From Thermodesulfobacterium sp. TA1 (GTDB lineage: Bacteria > Desulfobacterota > Thermodesulfobacteria > Thermodesulfobacteriales > Thermodesulfobacteriaceae): DNA of 64,000 nt. A program made the position numbers and the translations under genes. Within the stretch, counting starts at the first letter, position 1. Each line of letters opens with the position of its first letter. The stretch is from the NCBI RefSeq assembly GCF_008630935.1, contig NZ_CP043908.1, positions 1,550,001 to 1,614,000 on the forward strand. The letters run 5' to 3'. Positions 43,672 to 52,229 of the stretch are shown here, in pieces. The notes beneath the pieces are model-generated. The model searched no databases, had not been told where the DNA came from, and saw only the letters and a list, made by a program, of their open reading frames with translations.

Positions 43672-45258
43672 TTAAAGGACGTAAACTTTAACGCCTAAAG
43701 CTTCTAAGGTTTGTTTTAAAATTAGGGTTTTATCTTTAAAAACCTCCTTTTCTAACACCGCAACCTTATAGCCTTTAGAGGTTATATAGTTTACCACCTC
43801 ATCAACAGGCTTTTTCCCAAGTTTTACATAAATTTCTTTGCTTTCTATCGCAGGGCACAAAATAAATCCTGTATGGTTTGCTATATAAAAGAGAATCCTT
43901 CCTTCTCGGGTAAAAACCAAGTTTTTACAAGCCTTTTCTGAACAGTCTTTTAGTTCTTCATCTGGAATAACCTTAGCTATGTCTAAAGCCACTTGTTTAA
44001 GCCACAATTTATCTACCCTTTCTGGCTGAAAAACCTTAAGGCTTGAGAAAAGAACAATATAAACTATAAGTAAAACCCCAACTTTCTTAGAAGATAGCCC
44101 AAATCTTTGCTCTAAATAATTTTTAACATTAGCTATTCCTAAGGCAACTATGGGACTTACAAAATAAAGAAGGGGTAACATATATCTTTTTTCCATATAC
44201 CATTTGGTAAAAGTAAAATACCAAAGCCCTAAGAAATAGCCCACAAAAAGAACTAAAAAATATACGACTAAAGGTTTTTCTTTAATAAAGTTTTTTAGAT
44301 TTTTAAACCCGGCTAAAAATAAAAGAAAATTTGGGAAATGTAAGGCTGGTATAAACTTATAAAAAAAAGTAGTGCCAAAAGCAACAAGCCAAAGGTTTTG
44401 TTTGAGTATATCCCAAAAATAAGGAGAAGGCATAGGGATGTCGAGGTACCTAAAATTTTTTAGAGCCTTGGCAAAGGGTTGTTCAAAAGGGTTTAACCAA
44501 GCTACTTTCCCTTTTAGTTCAATCAATAAAAATCCTTTATAAAAGCTTACATACCATATAATGCCTAAAAGCAAGATAAAAGGTATCACAGAAAAACTAA
44601 ACAAATTAGCCAAAGAGGATTTTTTGTCTTGAGAAAAAATAAGAGAACCTAAAATATATAAAAAAGAAAGGACTATTAAAAATATCCCTTCAACCCTTAC
44701 CCAAGAGGATAAAACCCAAAAAAGGTTTGCCAAAACAAAAAAGAAAATTCTTCTTTTATCCCAGCTTTGATAACCTTTGATAAACAACCAAACACCCAAT
44801 AAAACCAAAACGGTAAAAAAAGACTCTCTCATCACCTCTGCAGATTCTTTTATTAGAGTGGGATTTAAGCCATAGACCAGCAAAACCAAATAAAGGATAG
44901 GTTTTTCAAAAAACTTTCGCAAAATAAGATAAAGTAAAACTAAGGATAAAGAACTTGAGATTAAAGAAACCACCTTCCCTGCTATTTCCCAATCTTTAAA
45001 AAGATAATAAAAGGGAACCATAGCTACGGAGAAAAGGTTTATTTCTTTTATCCTTGAGGAAAGGCCGCAAAGGTCTAAAAGACTTAAATTACCTGTAGCA
45101 AGAACCATGGCCTGATAAAGATAAAGAGGTGAATCTCGTTGGATGATAGGGAGGTTAAAAAATTCGATTAATCTTAAAATAAATCCCAAAAATAGAATTA
45201 TTAATAAAACAAACCTATCCTTTCTTTCCTTGGGAAAAATTCCATCGTTTGCTTTCAT
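43672..45258 (-). CDS. GT39/ArnT-like membrane glycosyltransferase
   Basis: 528-residue polytopic membrane protein with about 11-13 hydrophobic segments and a C-terminal soluble tail (about 430-528). The first periplasmic loop has LPIIQRDSPLYLYQA, the Asp-containing catalytic loop of the PMT_2/ArnT superfamily, which uses polyprenyl-phosphate sugars. Probably adds a sugar to lipid A, LPS or protein. The tail has two Cys pairs (DCSEKACKN). It lies within the LPS run, 10 nt before the GT4 gene. Confidence 0.82.
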   Translation of the reverse strand: MKANDGIFPKERKDRFVLLIILFLGFILRLIEFFNLPIIQRDSPLYLYQAMVLATGNLSLLDLCGLSSRIKEINLFSVAMVPFYYLFKDWEIAGKVVSLISSSLSLVLLYLILRKFFEKPILYLVLLVYGLNPTLIKESAEVMRESFFTVLVLLGVWLFIKGYQSWDKRRIFFFVLANLFWVLSSWVRVEGIFLIVLSFLYILGSLIFSQDKKSSLANLFSFSVIPFILLLGIIWYVSFYKGFLLIELKGKVAWLNPFEQPFAKALKNFRYLDIPMPSPYFWDILKQNLWLVAFGTTFFYKFIPALHFPNFLLFLAGFKNLKNFIKEKPLVVYFLVLFVGYFLGLWYFTFTKWYMEKRYMLPLLYFVSPIVALGIANVKNYLEQRFGLSSKKVGVLLIVYIVLFSSLKVFQPERVDKLWLKQVALDIAKVIPDEELKDCSEKACKNLVFTREGRILFYIANHTGFILCPAIESKEIYVKLGKKPVDEVVNYITSKGYKVAVLEKEVFKDKTLILKQTLEALGVKVYVL

Positions 45259-45473
45259 GATTAAGCACCTGTAAATTTTTAAACCTCTCTTCCCATTGTT
45301 TTAAAATTTCTTTTGGCATAAAAATTCTAACCTTTTTTAGGTTCCCACCTAATTTAATTTGCTCAATTCACTAACACTTTCTTTATCTAAGGAGGTTCTT
45401 TAAAACTCTATCGCCTGAAAACAATATATTTTACTTTCTAAGTCTTCTGTTTTGTTTTTTCTCTATTTATAAA

Positions 45474-46211
45474 TTATAATTTTTTACCTTTTAATCTTGC
45501 TCGTTTAGTTCTTCTTCTGATTAGCCAAATTTTAAACTCTACTAAGAATTTTACAAGCCATGCGGGCTTAGACTTAGAAAGTTCCAGATAACGAGATAAA
45601 AATTTTTGAAAAAGAAAAGCCCCTTTTTCTCCAAAGTATTCCTCAAAGGAATATCCAAGTTGTGCGAGGTCTTTAATTTGATATTTTAAAGAAAATCGCG
45701 GATTTGATAAAACCCTTGATACGTCCAAAAATCCGAGGATTTCAGTTTCTTCTTCCCAAAAAAAATGATTTAAATAACAATCTTGATGGTAAAGCCTCTT
45801 TAAATGTAAGGCTGAAAGTAGCTCAGCAAGTTTATAGATAAGATTAGCTTGCAATTCTTTATTTTTTAGTAATTCCGAAAGAGGTTTTCCTTTTAACTCA
45901 AAAGTTGCTATTTCTAGCTTATCAGGCCTTTTTCGTATAAAAAAAGGTTCTGGCACAGAAAATCCTAACTCCCTTAACCTTAAGAGATTTCTCCACTCAG
46001 AGTTTGCTTCTTCAAAACAGTTACTATATTTTTTTATATAAAACCTCTGACCGTCTACCTCATAACCTTTAACCTTTCGATATCTTTTTTCTCGTTCAAA
46101 AAAAGGTTTAGGAAGAAATAAATTTTGAGATTTTTTATCAAAAATTTTATAAAAAAAAGAAAGATGTTCTATAACCACTTCAAAACCAAACACCAATGTG
46201 ATAGACATCAT
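45474..46211 (-). CDS. LPS-core kinase-like protein (KdkA/WaaP/InaA family), copy 2
   Basis: 245 residues. N-lobe strand and Lys (GQRFYIKKYSN), a Glu helix (EEANSEWRNLLRLRELGF) and the catalytic HQDCYLNHFFWEEETEILGFLDVSRV (H-x-D-x4-N...D) match bacterial Kdo/heptose kinases better than copy 1 does. Basic C-terminal helix (RRRTKRARLKGKK) could contact the membrane. It follows the GT9 gene by 6 nt; 215 bp without an obvious gene separate it from the GT39-like gene. Confidence 0.78.
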   Translation of the reverse strand: MMSITLVFGFEVVIEHLSFFYKIFDKKSQNLFLPKPFFEREKRYRKVKGYEVDGQRFYIKKYSNCFEEANSEWRNLLRLRELGFSVPEPFFIRKRPDKLEIATFELKGKPLSELLKNKELQANLIYKLAELLSALHLKRLYHQDCYLNHFFWEEETEILGFLDVSRVLSNPRFSLKYQIKDLAQLGYSFEEYFGEKGAFLFQKFLSRYLELSKSKPAWLVKFLVEFKIWLIRRRTKRARLKGKKL

Positions 46212-46217
46212 CTATTT

Positions 46218-47333
46218 TTAATTTTCTAATAACTTTTTAACCGCTAAAACAATTTCTTCGGAAGTTACTAAATTAATACAATCTTTACTATTGTATTTAC
46301 AAAAACTTGTAGTTTTAAAAACAAAACTACAAGGCATACAACTTAACCTATGAAAAATGGATATCATTCTACTTTCAACAGGACGTTGTTCAGAAGTATC
46401 TATAGGTCCAGGTATATAAACTATAGGCACTTTTAAAGCATCTGCCATGTAAGTTATTCCTGTATCAACCCCTATAAAAACTGAAAGTTTTTTAATTAGA
46501 GCCGGTAATTCCCCTAAATTAAACCTTCCGGTTGAATCTAAAATCCTTTCTTTAACCTTTACCAAACTTAAAACCTCTTGTGCTTTTAACTTATCTTGAG
46601 CAGACCCTATCAAAACAATATAAGCATCTATCTCTTTTAAAATTTGATCTATGATTTCTGCAATTTTTTTAGAAGCTATCTCTTTAAGTTTATTACCACT
46701 ACTCACTGCTATCCCAATAAGCGGTTTGTTTATTAATCCTAAAAATTCTGATACCCGCTTATCAGCTTCTATGCTTTGGTATACCTCTTTAGCTATATTA
46801 TCGGTTTTTATATCTATATGGTTTAAAAGTTTTAAATAAGTTTCCACAACCAATCTTCCGGAAGCATGTGGTTCAAGCTTGGTAAAAAATTTAGAGGCAA
46901 GCCTAAAGGTTAATCCACAAAAATTAGGCATTACCGTAAGTCTTATAGGTATTAATCCCCATAACATCCCTATAGTAAAAGGTAGGTTAGGATTAAGAGT
47001 AATACCAACATCGTATCGTCCTTTCCTTATCAAATTAGCAAGTCTAATTTTTCCTAAAAACCCTTTATATCCTTTTGAGGAAATAGGGATAACCTCATCT
47101 ATATAGGGATTAAGTTCAGCAATTTCTTTTACTATAGGATTTACCATAACGGTTAAACGAGAATTAGGGTAAGTTTTTTTAATTTCCCTAAACAGATGAG
47201 TAGAACAAATAAAATCACCTATTTTAGCCGCTTGAATAACTAAAATCTTTTTAAAAGGTTTGTCTTTTCCTCTTAATAAACTTAAAAGTTTAATCAAGGG
47301 AAAAAATAGATAACTAAGAAAAAGATAAATCAT
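46218..47333 (-). CDS. GT9-family LPS heptosyltransferase-like protein
   Basis: 371 residues. The start KILVIQAAKIGDFICSTHLFREIKKTYPNSRLTVMV is characteristic of ADP-heptose transferases (WaaC/WaaF/WaaQ); the C-terminal half has VSSGNKLKEIASKKIAEII, IGSAQDKLKA, LPALIKKLSVFIGVDTGITYMADALKVPIVYIPGP. It transfers heptose to the LPS inner core at the cytoplasmic membrane. It overlaps the GT4 gene by 4 nt and is followed by the KdkA-like kinase, a logical partner. Confidence 0.88.
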   Translation of the reverse strand: MIYLFLSYLFFPLIKLLSLLRGKDKPFKKILVIQAAKIGDFICSTHLFREIKKTYPNSRLTVMVNPIVKEIAELNPYIDEVIPISSKGYKGFLGKIRLANLIRKGRYDVGITLNPNLPFTIGMLWGLIPIRLTVMPNFCGLTFRLASKFFTKLEPHASGRLVVETYLKLLNHIDIKTDNIAKEVYQSIEADKRVSEFLGLINKPLIGIAVSSGNKLKEIASKKIAEIIDQILKEIDAYIVLIGSAQDKLKAQEVLSLVKVKERILDSTGRFNLGELPALIKKLSVFIGVDTGITYMADALKVPIVYIPGPIDTSEQRPVESRMISIFHRLSCMPCSFVFKTTSFCKYNSKDCINLVTSEEIVLAVKKLLEN

Positions 47334-48544
47334 AAATCGTTCCTTAAAACTTCTTCAAAAACTTTTTCAACTTCTTTTACGTACCTCTCCATCGCAAACC
47401 TTTCTAAAATCCTTTTTCTCCCGCGTTCCCCTAAAGTTCTTCTTAATTCAGGGTCATTTATCAATGTTAAGATTTTTTCTGCAAAAGCTTGCGGGTTTTT
47501 AGGAGGAACAAGAAATCCCGTCTCACCTTCGATTACCTGTTCAACCACCCCTGGTATCTTAGAAGCCACAACCGGTTTCCCCATTAACATAGCCTCTAAA
47601 ATCACACGAGGTAAGCCCTCTCTTTCTGAGGCTAATACAAAAATATCAAAAAAGTTTATATAAGAAATCGCATCAGATTGGAAACCAGTAAAAATAACTT
47701 CCTTTTCTAAACCCCTTTTTTGAACTAATTCTATTAAATAATTTCTTTCAGGTCCATCCCCTACCACCACTAATTTTATCGGTTTATCGGTTTTGGGTTT
47801 AACTAAAAAAATCGCCTCTATCAGGTCATCCATCCTTTTTATTTTACGCAAAGTTCCTACGGTACCGATGATAATTTCTTTTTCTGAAAGCTTTAAGCCT
47901 TGTTTTATCTCTTCTGAAGACTTAGATGGTATAAGATTTATATCTATTCCGTCATAAACTACCACACATTTTTCTGGTATAACCCCTTTTTCCAATAAAA
48001 AATCTTTCAAATTTTTTGAAACACAAATGATTTTTTCTAACCCCCCATTAATCTGGTTAATTAAAAATCGGTTCAACTTAGGCATCGTTCTACAATGAAG
48101 GACTGCAGGAATACCTGTAATCTTAGCGGCTAAAATTCCTTCAAGGTTAGTAGCAGGTTGATTGTTCATGTATATTAAATCTATGTTTAATTCTTTTATG
48201 ATCTGAGCGATGATTTTAGCCTTAGGTTTTACACGAAAAAAGTAATCTACCCAAAATATTGCATATTGTCTTAAAGCTTTACTAAAGAAAAAGAAGATTC
48301 GAAGCGCCTCTTTGACTATTTTATACTTTATAGATTTAGGCCTTGGAGGAAGTAAAATAAAATTTATCCCTAAATTTTCTAACTCCTTTTTAATATTAGA
48401 TTCAGTACCTTTGTTATAATTATGATAAAATAGAGCAGTAAATGCGTATCTATTTTTGTCGATACGTTTCAAAAGTTCGATTAAAGATACTGTACCCCCA
48501 CCCCATTCCTTTCCGGTATCAAGAATTAAGATCTTATGACTCAT
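47330..48544 (-). CDS. Glycosyltransferase, GT4 family (LPS or exopolysaccharide)
   Basis: 404 residues, GT-B. N-terminal motif LILDTGKEWGGGTVSLIELLKRI; C-terminal motifs IGTVGTLRKIKRMDDLIEA, VVVGDGPERNYL, VLASEREGLPRVILEAMLMGKPVVASKIPGVVEQV (E-x7-E). Typical retaining transferase of LPS or capsule clusters. First gene of the leftward LPS run; a 226-bp gap separates it from the divergent aroF. Confidence 0.86.
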   Translation of the reverse strand: MSHKILILDTGKEWGGGTVSLIELLKRIDKNRYAFTALFYHNYNKGTESNIKKELENLGINFILLPPRPKSIKYKIVKEALRIFFFFSKALRQYAIFWVDYFFRVKPKAKIIAQIIKELNIDLIYMNNQPATNLEGILAAKITGIPAVLHCRTMPKLNRFLINQINGGLEKIICVSKNLKDFLLEKGVIPEKCVVVYDGIDINLIPSKSSEEIKQGLKLSEKEIIIGTVGTLRKIKRMDDLIEAIFLVKPKTDKPIKLVVVGDGPERNYLIELVQKRGLEKEVIFTGFQSDAISYINFFDIFVLASEREGLPRVILEAMLMGKPVVASKIPGVVEQVIEGETGFLVPPKNPQAFAEKILTLINDPELRRTLGERGRKRILERFAMERYVKEVEKVFEEVLRNDL

Positions 48545-48689
48545 ACTTCTAAATCCTAAACCATTTCCTCAGTTTTAGGTCAAATTATAGCTTAAAAAAG
48601 ACTTTTTAAAAGTGTTGTAAAACCTTTTATACATTTAGCCTCTAAAATAAGACTCCTTTGAGTTGTAATTTACTTTAAAGGAAGAAAAA

Positions 48690-48722
48690 ATGGGGGTTGC
48701 AAATTTTTTAAATAGGTATTAA
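48690..48722 (+). other. Possible 10-codon leader peptide before aroF
   Basis: ATG at 48690 follows AAAGGAAG by 6 nt and encodes MGVANFLNRY then TAA, ending 48 nt before aroF. It contains Phe and ends in Tyr. This could be a leader for attenuation of an aromatic pathway gene, but no convincing terminator/antiterminator pair is visible, so this is a weak call. Confidence 0.25.
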
Positions 48723-48770
48723 CTAATTTTTTAGATTAAAAGTCTTAAAAACTTACAGGAGGAGTTTAGT

Positions 48771-49883
48771 ATGATTATCATCATGGAACCTCATGTCACC
48801 CAGGAAAGTCCTGAATTTCAATCCTTACTAAAATATCTTGAACGATTTCCTCACTTGCAGATAAAAGTTATAGAAAACAAAGGGGTTACTCGTACTCTGC
48901 TTGAAGTACATCTGATAGGAGAGGACTATATGGTATCTCAAGAGGAAATAGAAAGTTTACCTGGTGTTGAAAAGGCAATAAAGGTTACGGCTAAATATAG
49001 ACTAATCGGAAGACATGGGGTCCTTACAGATTTAGGCTTTACCTATAAAGACCTAAAGTTTAGTCAAGAGTCTTTTCATGTTTTTGCGGGACTTTGTGCT
49101 GTAGATACTTATGAAAACGCCGAAGCTATTTTTAAGGTCTTAAAAGAAAATGGGGTATGTTGTGCCAGAATGGGGGCTTATAAACCAAGGACTTCACCTT
49201 ATGATTTCCAAGGGCTTGGAAAAGAATGTCTTCCTTGGTTGTTTGACTTGGCAGGAAAGTATGGAATTAAGGTAATAGTGATGGAGGTACTTTCTCCTCA
49301 TCATATAGATGAAATTAGAGAGGCTTTGGACCTCACAGGACATCCTTGTGGGGTTATTTTACAAATAGGCACCAGAAACGCCCAAAACTTTGAACTTTTA
49401 AAAGCTGTAGGCAGACAATTAGACTTTCCTGTGCTTTACAAAAGAGGATATGGACTTTCTTTAGAAGAAAGCCTTAATGCTGCAGAATACATAGCCTCCG
49501 AAGGCAACACTCACATCATCTTTTGTTTAAGAGGCGTAAGGACCCACTTGGGAGATCCTCATAGAAACCTGGTAGACTTTTCCCATGTACCGGTAGTAAA
49601 AAGGCTTACCAGAATGCCTGTATGTATAGACCCCTCTCATCCTATAGGGTCAAGGGTAAAGGCTCCAGACGGCATAAGGGACATCTACCATGTCACCGCA
49701 CAAGGGGTTATTGCCGGAGCCAATACCATTTTGGTAGAGTTTCATCCTTGCCCTGAAAAGGCTTTATGCGATGGTCCCCAGGCCTTACCTTTAACCGAAC
49801 TTCCTCTTTATCTTGAATATGTATATAAAGTAAGAGAAACCTATTTAGAGCTTAAAAAAATGGTTAACCAAAAAAGTGTTTAA
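48771..49883 (+). CDS. aroF: 3-deoxy-7-phosphoheptulonate synthase (DAHP synthase, type I-beta)
   Basis: First enzyme of the shikimate pathway, joining PEP and erythrose 4-phosphate. The 370 residues comprise an N-terminal ferredoxin-like regulatory domain (about 1-85) as in Thermotoga DAHPS, then a TIM barrel with GAYKPRTSPYDFQGLG, QIGTRNAQNFELLKAVG, CLRGVRTHLGD, VCIDPSHPIGSR and VEFHPCPEKALCDGPQAL. The ACT-like N-terminus usually confers inhibition by Tyr or Phe. Ribosome site AGGAGG. Its end overlaps a radical SAM gene by 8 nt. Confidence 0.94.
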   Translation: MIIIMEPHVTQESPEFQSLLKYLERFPHLQIKVIENKGVTRTLLEVHLIGEDYMVSQEEIESLPGVEKAIKVTAKYRLIGRHGVLTDLGFTYKDLKFSQESFHVFAGLCAVDTYENAEAIFKVLKENGVCCARMGAYKPRTSPYDFQGLGKECLPWLFDLAGKYGIKVIVMEVLSPHHIDEIREALDLTGHPCGVILQIGTRNAQNFELLKAVGRQLDFPVLYKRGYGLSLEESLNAAEYIASEGNTHIIFCLRGVRTHLGDPHRNLVDFSHVPVVKRLTRMPVCIDPSHPIGSRVKAPDGIRDIYHVTAQGVIAGANTILVEFHPCPEKALCDGPQALPLTELPLYLEYVYKVRETYLELKKMVNQKSV

Positions 49884-50862
49884 AAACTGGTTTTTACCCT
49901 CCTTTGATTGGATACAGGTAGAGGTTTCAGGCCTTTGTAACGCTAAATGTTTGTACTGCCCTCATACGGTATGGCAAAAAAATTGGTTAGGCACCAACCT
50001 AAGTTTGGACCTCTTTAAATCTTTTCTTCCTTATTTAAAAAAGACCCGACTGGTTTATTTGCAAGGCTGGGGAGAACCCCTTCTTAATCCAAATTTTTTT
50101 GAGATGGTAAGACTTGCTAAGTCTCAAGGGGCTATGGTTGGTTTTACCACCAACGGAACCCTAATCGATGACAATCTTGCAGAAAAATTAATACTTTCCG
50201 GAGTAGACATCATAGCCTTTTCTTTAGCCGGAATCGAGACCAACGACCGTCTAAGAAAAGGTACTTCTCTAACACGGGTTTTAAATGCTATAGAAAAAAT
50301 AAACGCCGCTAAGAAAATTTTAAAACAAGAAAAACCTCAAGTTCATATAGCTTACATGCTGCTTAAATCAAACGAACACGAGCTTGAAAAACTACCTAAT
50401 TTTTTAACTGGTCTTGGGATAAAAGAAATAGTGGTAAGTCTGCTTGATTTAGTCCCTGATGAGGAATTACAAAAGGAATGTCTTGTTCCTCAAACAGAAG
50501 ACGAATTTAAGGTTTTAAAATCGCGAGCAGAGAAAGTAGCAGAAGAAGCTAAATCCTTAGGCTTAAGGATGGTCTTTAACCTTCCTTCTCCTTCTTTCCA
50601 AAGGGAGGTCTGCAGTGAAAATCCGATAAAAACTCTTTTTATTAACTCTCTTGGGATGGTCTCTCCTTGTGTTTTTACAGGAATTCCAGCTGCCTATAAA
50701 AAAAATCTTTATTTTGGCAACATAAAAGACGAAAGCCTTAAAACCATTTGGAACAAAAAGGAATACCAAAAGTTTAGGAACACCCATCCATCGTCTTCTA
50801 AACCTTCAGTTTGTATAACCTGCCCAAAGACCAGAACTATAGAAATTCCTTTTAATTTTTAA
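49876..50862 (+). CDS. Radical SAM protein with SPASM-like C-terminus
   Basis: 328 residues. Radical SAM cluster CNAKCLYCPH (about residues 22-31), GWGEPLLNP, TTNGTLI and a TIM-barrel-type core. The C-terminus has extra cysteines (REVC, VSPCVFTG, SVCITCPK) with FGNIKDESLKTIWNKKEYQKFRN, typical of SPASM/twitch proteins that bind an auxiliary [4Fe-4S] cluster. GTG start inside aroF, 8 nt overlap. The substrate is not known; context suggests no peptide precursor nearby. Might modify a protein or a small metabolite. Confidence 0.82.
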   Translation: MFKNWFLPSFDWIQVEVSGLCNAKCLYCPHTVWQKNWLGTNLSLDLFKSFLPYLKKTRLVYLQGWGEPLLNPNFFEMVRLAKSQGAMVGFTTNGTLIDDNLAEKLILSGVDIIAFSLAGIETNDRLRKGTSLTRVLNAIEKINAAKKILKQEKPQVHIAYMLLKSNEHELEKLPNFLTGLGIKEIVVSLLDLVPDEELQKECLVPQTEDEFKVLKSRAEKVAEEAKSLGLRMVFNLPSPSFQREVCSENPIKTLFINSLGMVSPCVFTGIPAAYKKNLYFGNIKDESLKTIWNKKEYQKFRNTHPSSSKPSVCITCPKTRTIEIPFNF

Positions 50863-50943
50863 ACCTTCCTCGACAATTAAAGCAATTAGCTAAAAAGCTT
50901 AAACACAAAGGAAACTAAGACAAGACAGGGTTAGATAAAGGGT

Positions 50944-52218
50944 TTAAAAAACTATACAGTTTTTTCCCCGTTTTTTGGCTTCATAAAGTTTCTTATCTGC
51001 AGAAGTCAACATATCTTTTAACCTATCCTTAATCTCAAGCTCAACACCGATAGAAACAGTATACTTTATCAAGTCTCCTTCTTTTAAGTCTAACGGGGTA
51101 GAGGCAACCTTTTTCCTAAAATATTCTATAAAATCAATCAAAGCCTGTTTTTCTGAATAAACAACCAAAACTATAAACTCCTCACCTCCAAACCTGGCCA
51201 CGATATCTTCCTTTCTCTTAAAGGTGTTTTTAAGTTTTTCTGCCAAGTCTTTTAAAACTAAATCCCCCACCTCATGCCCGTAAGTATCGTTAATCTTTTT
51301 AAAATCATCGATGTCAATCATTAAGCAGGCAAGTTTTAAATTTTTTCTCTTAGCTATGCTTAAAAACTTAGGAGCTTCTTCCATGAAGTATCGCCGGTTA
51401 TAAAGACCTGTTAATGGATCATGATAAGCAAGAAATTCCAATTCCTGAATTAATTCGATAAGCTCTAAAGTATTGTACACCCTTACCATGAACTCTTCTT
51501 GACTAAAAGGCTTTTTAAGAAAATCATTTGCTCCAGCTTTTAGTAAAACGGGTATCATCTTTGTTTTAACCATACCTGAAACAACGATAATACCTAAATC
51601 ACTTTTAGGATAGGTCTTCCTAATTTCATACAAAAACTCTAATGCATCCTCTTCCGGAAAATAATAGTCTAATATCATAAGTTTAATCTGAGGTTCTTTT
51701 TTAAAGACTTCCTTAGCTTCTTTAAGAGTTGAAGTTTCTAAAACCTGAAAAAGCATCTTTTTTAAAATGTCTGAAATTATCCTCCGATCAACAGGCATAT
51801 CCTCTACTACTAAAACCTTAGTTTTAAAGGTTTTTAAAGCCCTCTTTATGCTAACGATAATGTGTTCGCTAACGTTAGGAATACCTTTGACTAAATAATC
51901 TACTACTCCTTTATCAAGAATAGTATCTCTAAGTTTTTCGTCATAAGATGCGGTTAAAACTATCGTAGGTACCCCTTTAGATAATAAAAAATCTATAGCC
52001 TCTCCTTTTTCTGCATCTGGAAGATGGTAATCGCACACTGCAAGAGCAAGTTCTTTTTCTTTTTCTAAACATGTTTTAAGTTCTGCTAAGCTTTCTGCAG
52101 TAAGGACTTCCAAAGAAAGCCTTTGAGAAATAAGCTTGGTTAAAGCTTTCAAAATAAAACGGTCGTCATCTACCAAAAGAATTTTAGTATTTTCTGCTTC
52201 TTGCATAGTTTTTATCAA
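50944..52218 (-). CDS. Diguanylate cyclase with two N-terminal receiver domains
   Basis: 424 residues: receiver 1 (about 12-120; LLVDDDRFIL, acceptor Asp in VCDYHLP, Lys in YLVKG), receiver 2 (about 132-245; VVEDMPVD, Asp in MILDYYFP, Lys-Pro in FLKKPF) and a GGDEF domain with active FGGEEF. The inhibitory site RKED lies five residues before GGEEF, so product inhibition by c-di-GMP is likely. Receivers look intact. PleD has the same general plan. It lies 11 nt after the TIGR03960-type gene. No partner kinase is adjacent. Confidence 0.92.
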   Translation of the reverse strand: MIKTMQEAENTKILLVDDDRFILKALTKLISQRLSLEVLTAESLAELKTCLEKEKELALAVCDYHLPDAEKGEAIDFLLSKGVPTIVLTASYDEKLRDTILDKGVVDYLVKGIPNVSEHIIVSIKRALKTFKTKVLVVEDMPVDRRIISDILKKMLFQVLETSTLKEAKEVFKKEPQIKLMILDYYFPEEDALEFLYEIRKTYPKSDLGIIVVSGMVKTKMIPVLLKAGANDFLKKPFSQEEFMVRVYNTLELIELIQELEFLAYHDPLTGLYNRRYFMEEAPKFLSIAKRKNLKLACLMIDIDDFKKINDTYGHEVGDLVLKDLAEKLKNTFKRKEDIVARFGGEEFIVLVVYSEKQALIDFIEYFRKKVASTPLDLKEGDLIKYTVSIGVELEIKDRLKDMLTSADKKLYEAKKRGKNCIVF

Positions 52219-52229
52219 TAAAAATTTTT

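Noticed and set aside
45215-45319. 34-codon minus-strand frame (starting MPKEILKQWEERF) before the GT39-like gene
   Set aside because: No good ribosome site, overlaps the next gene in another frame and matches nothing I recognise; the sequence is suggestive but not enough to call.
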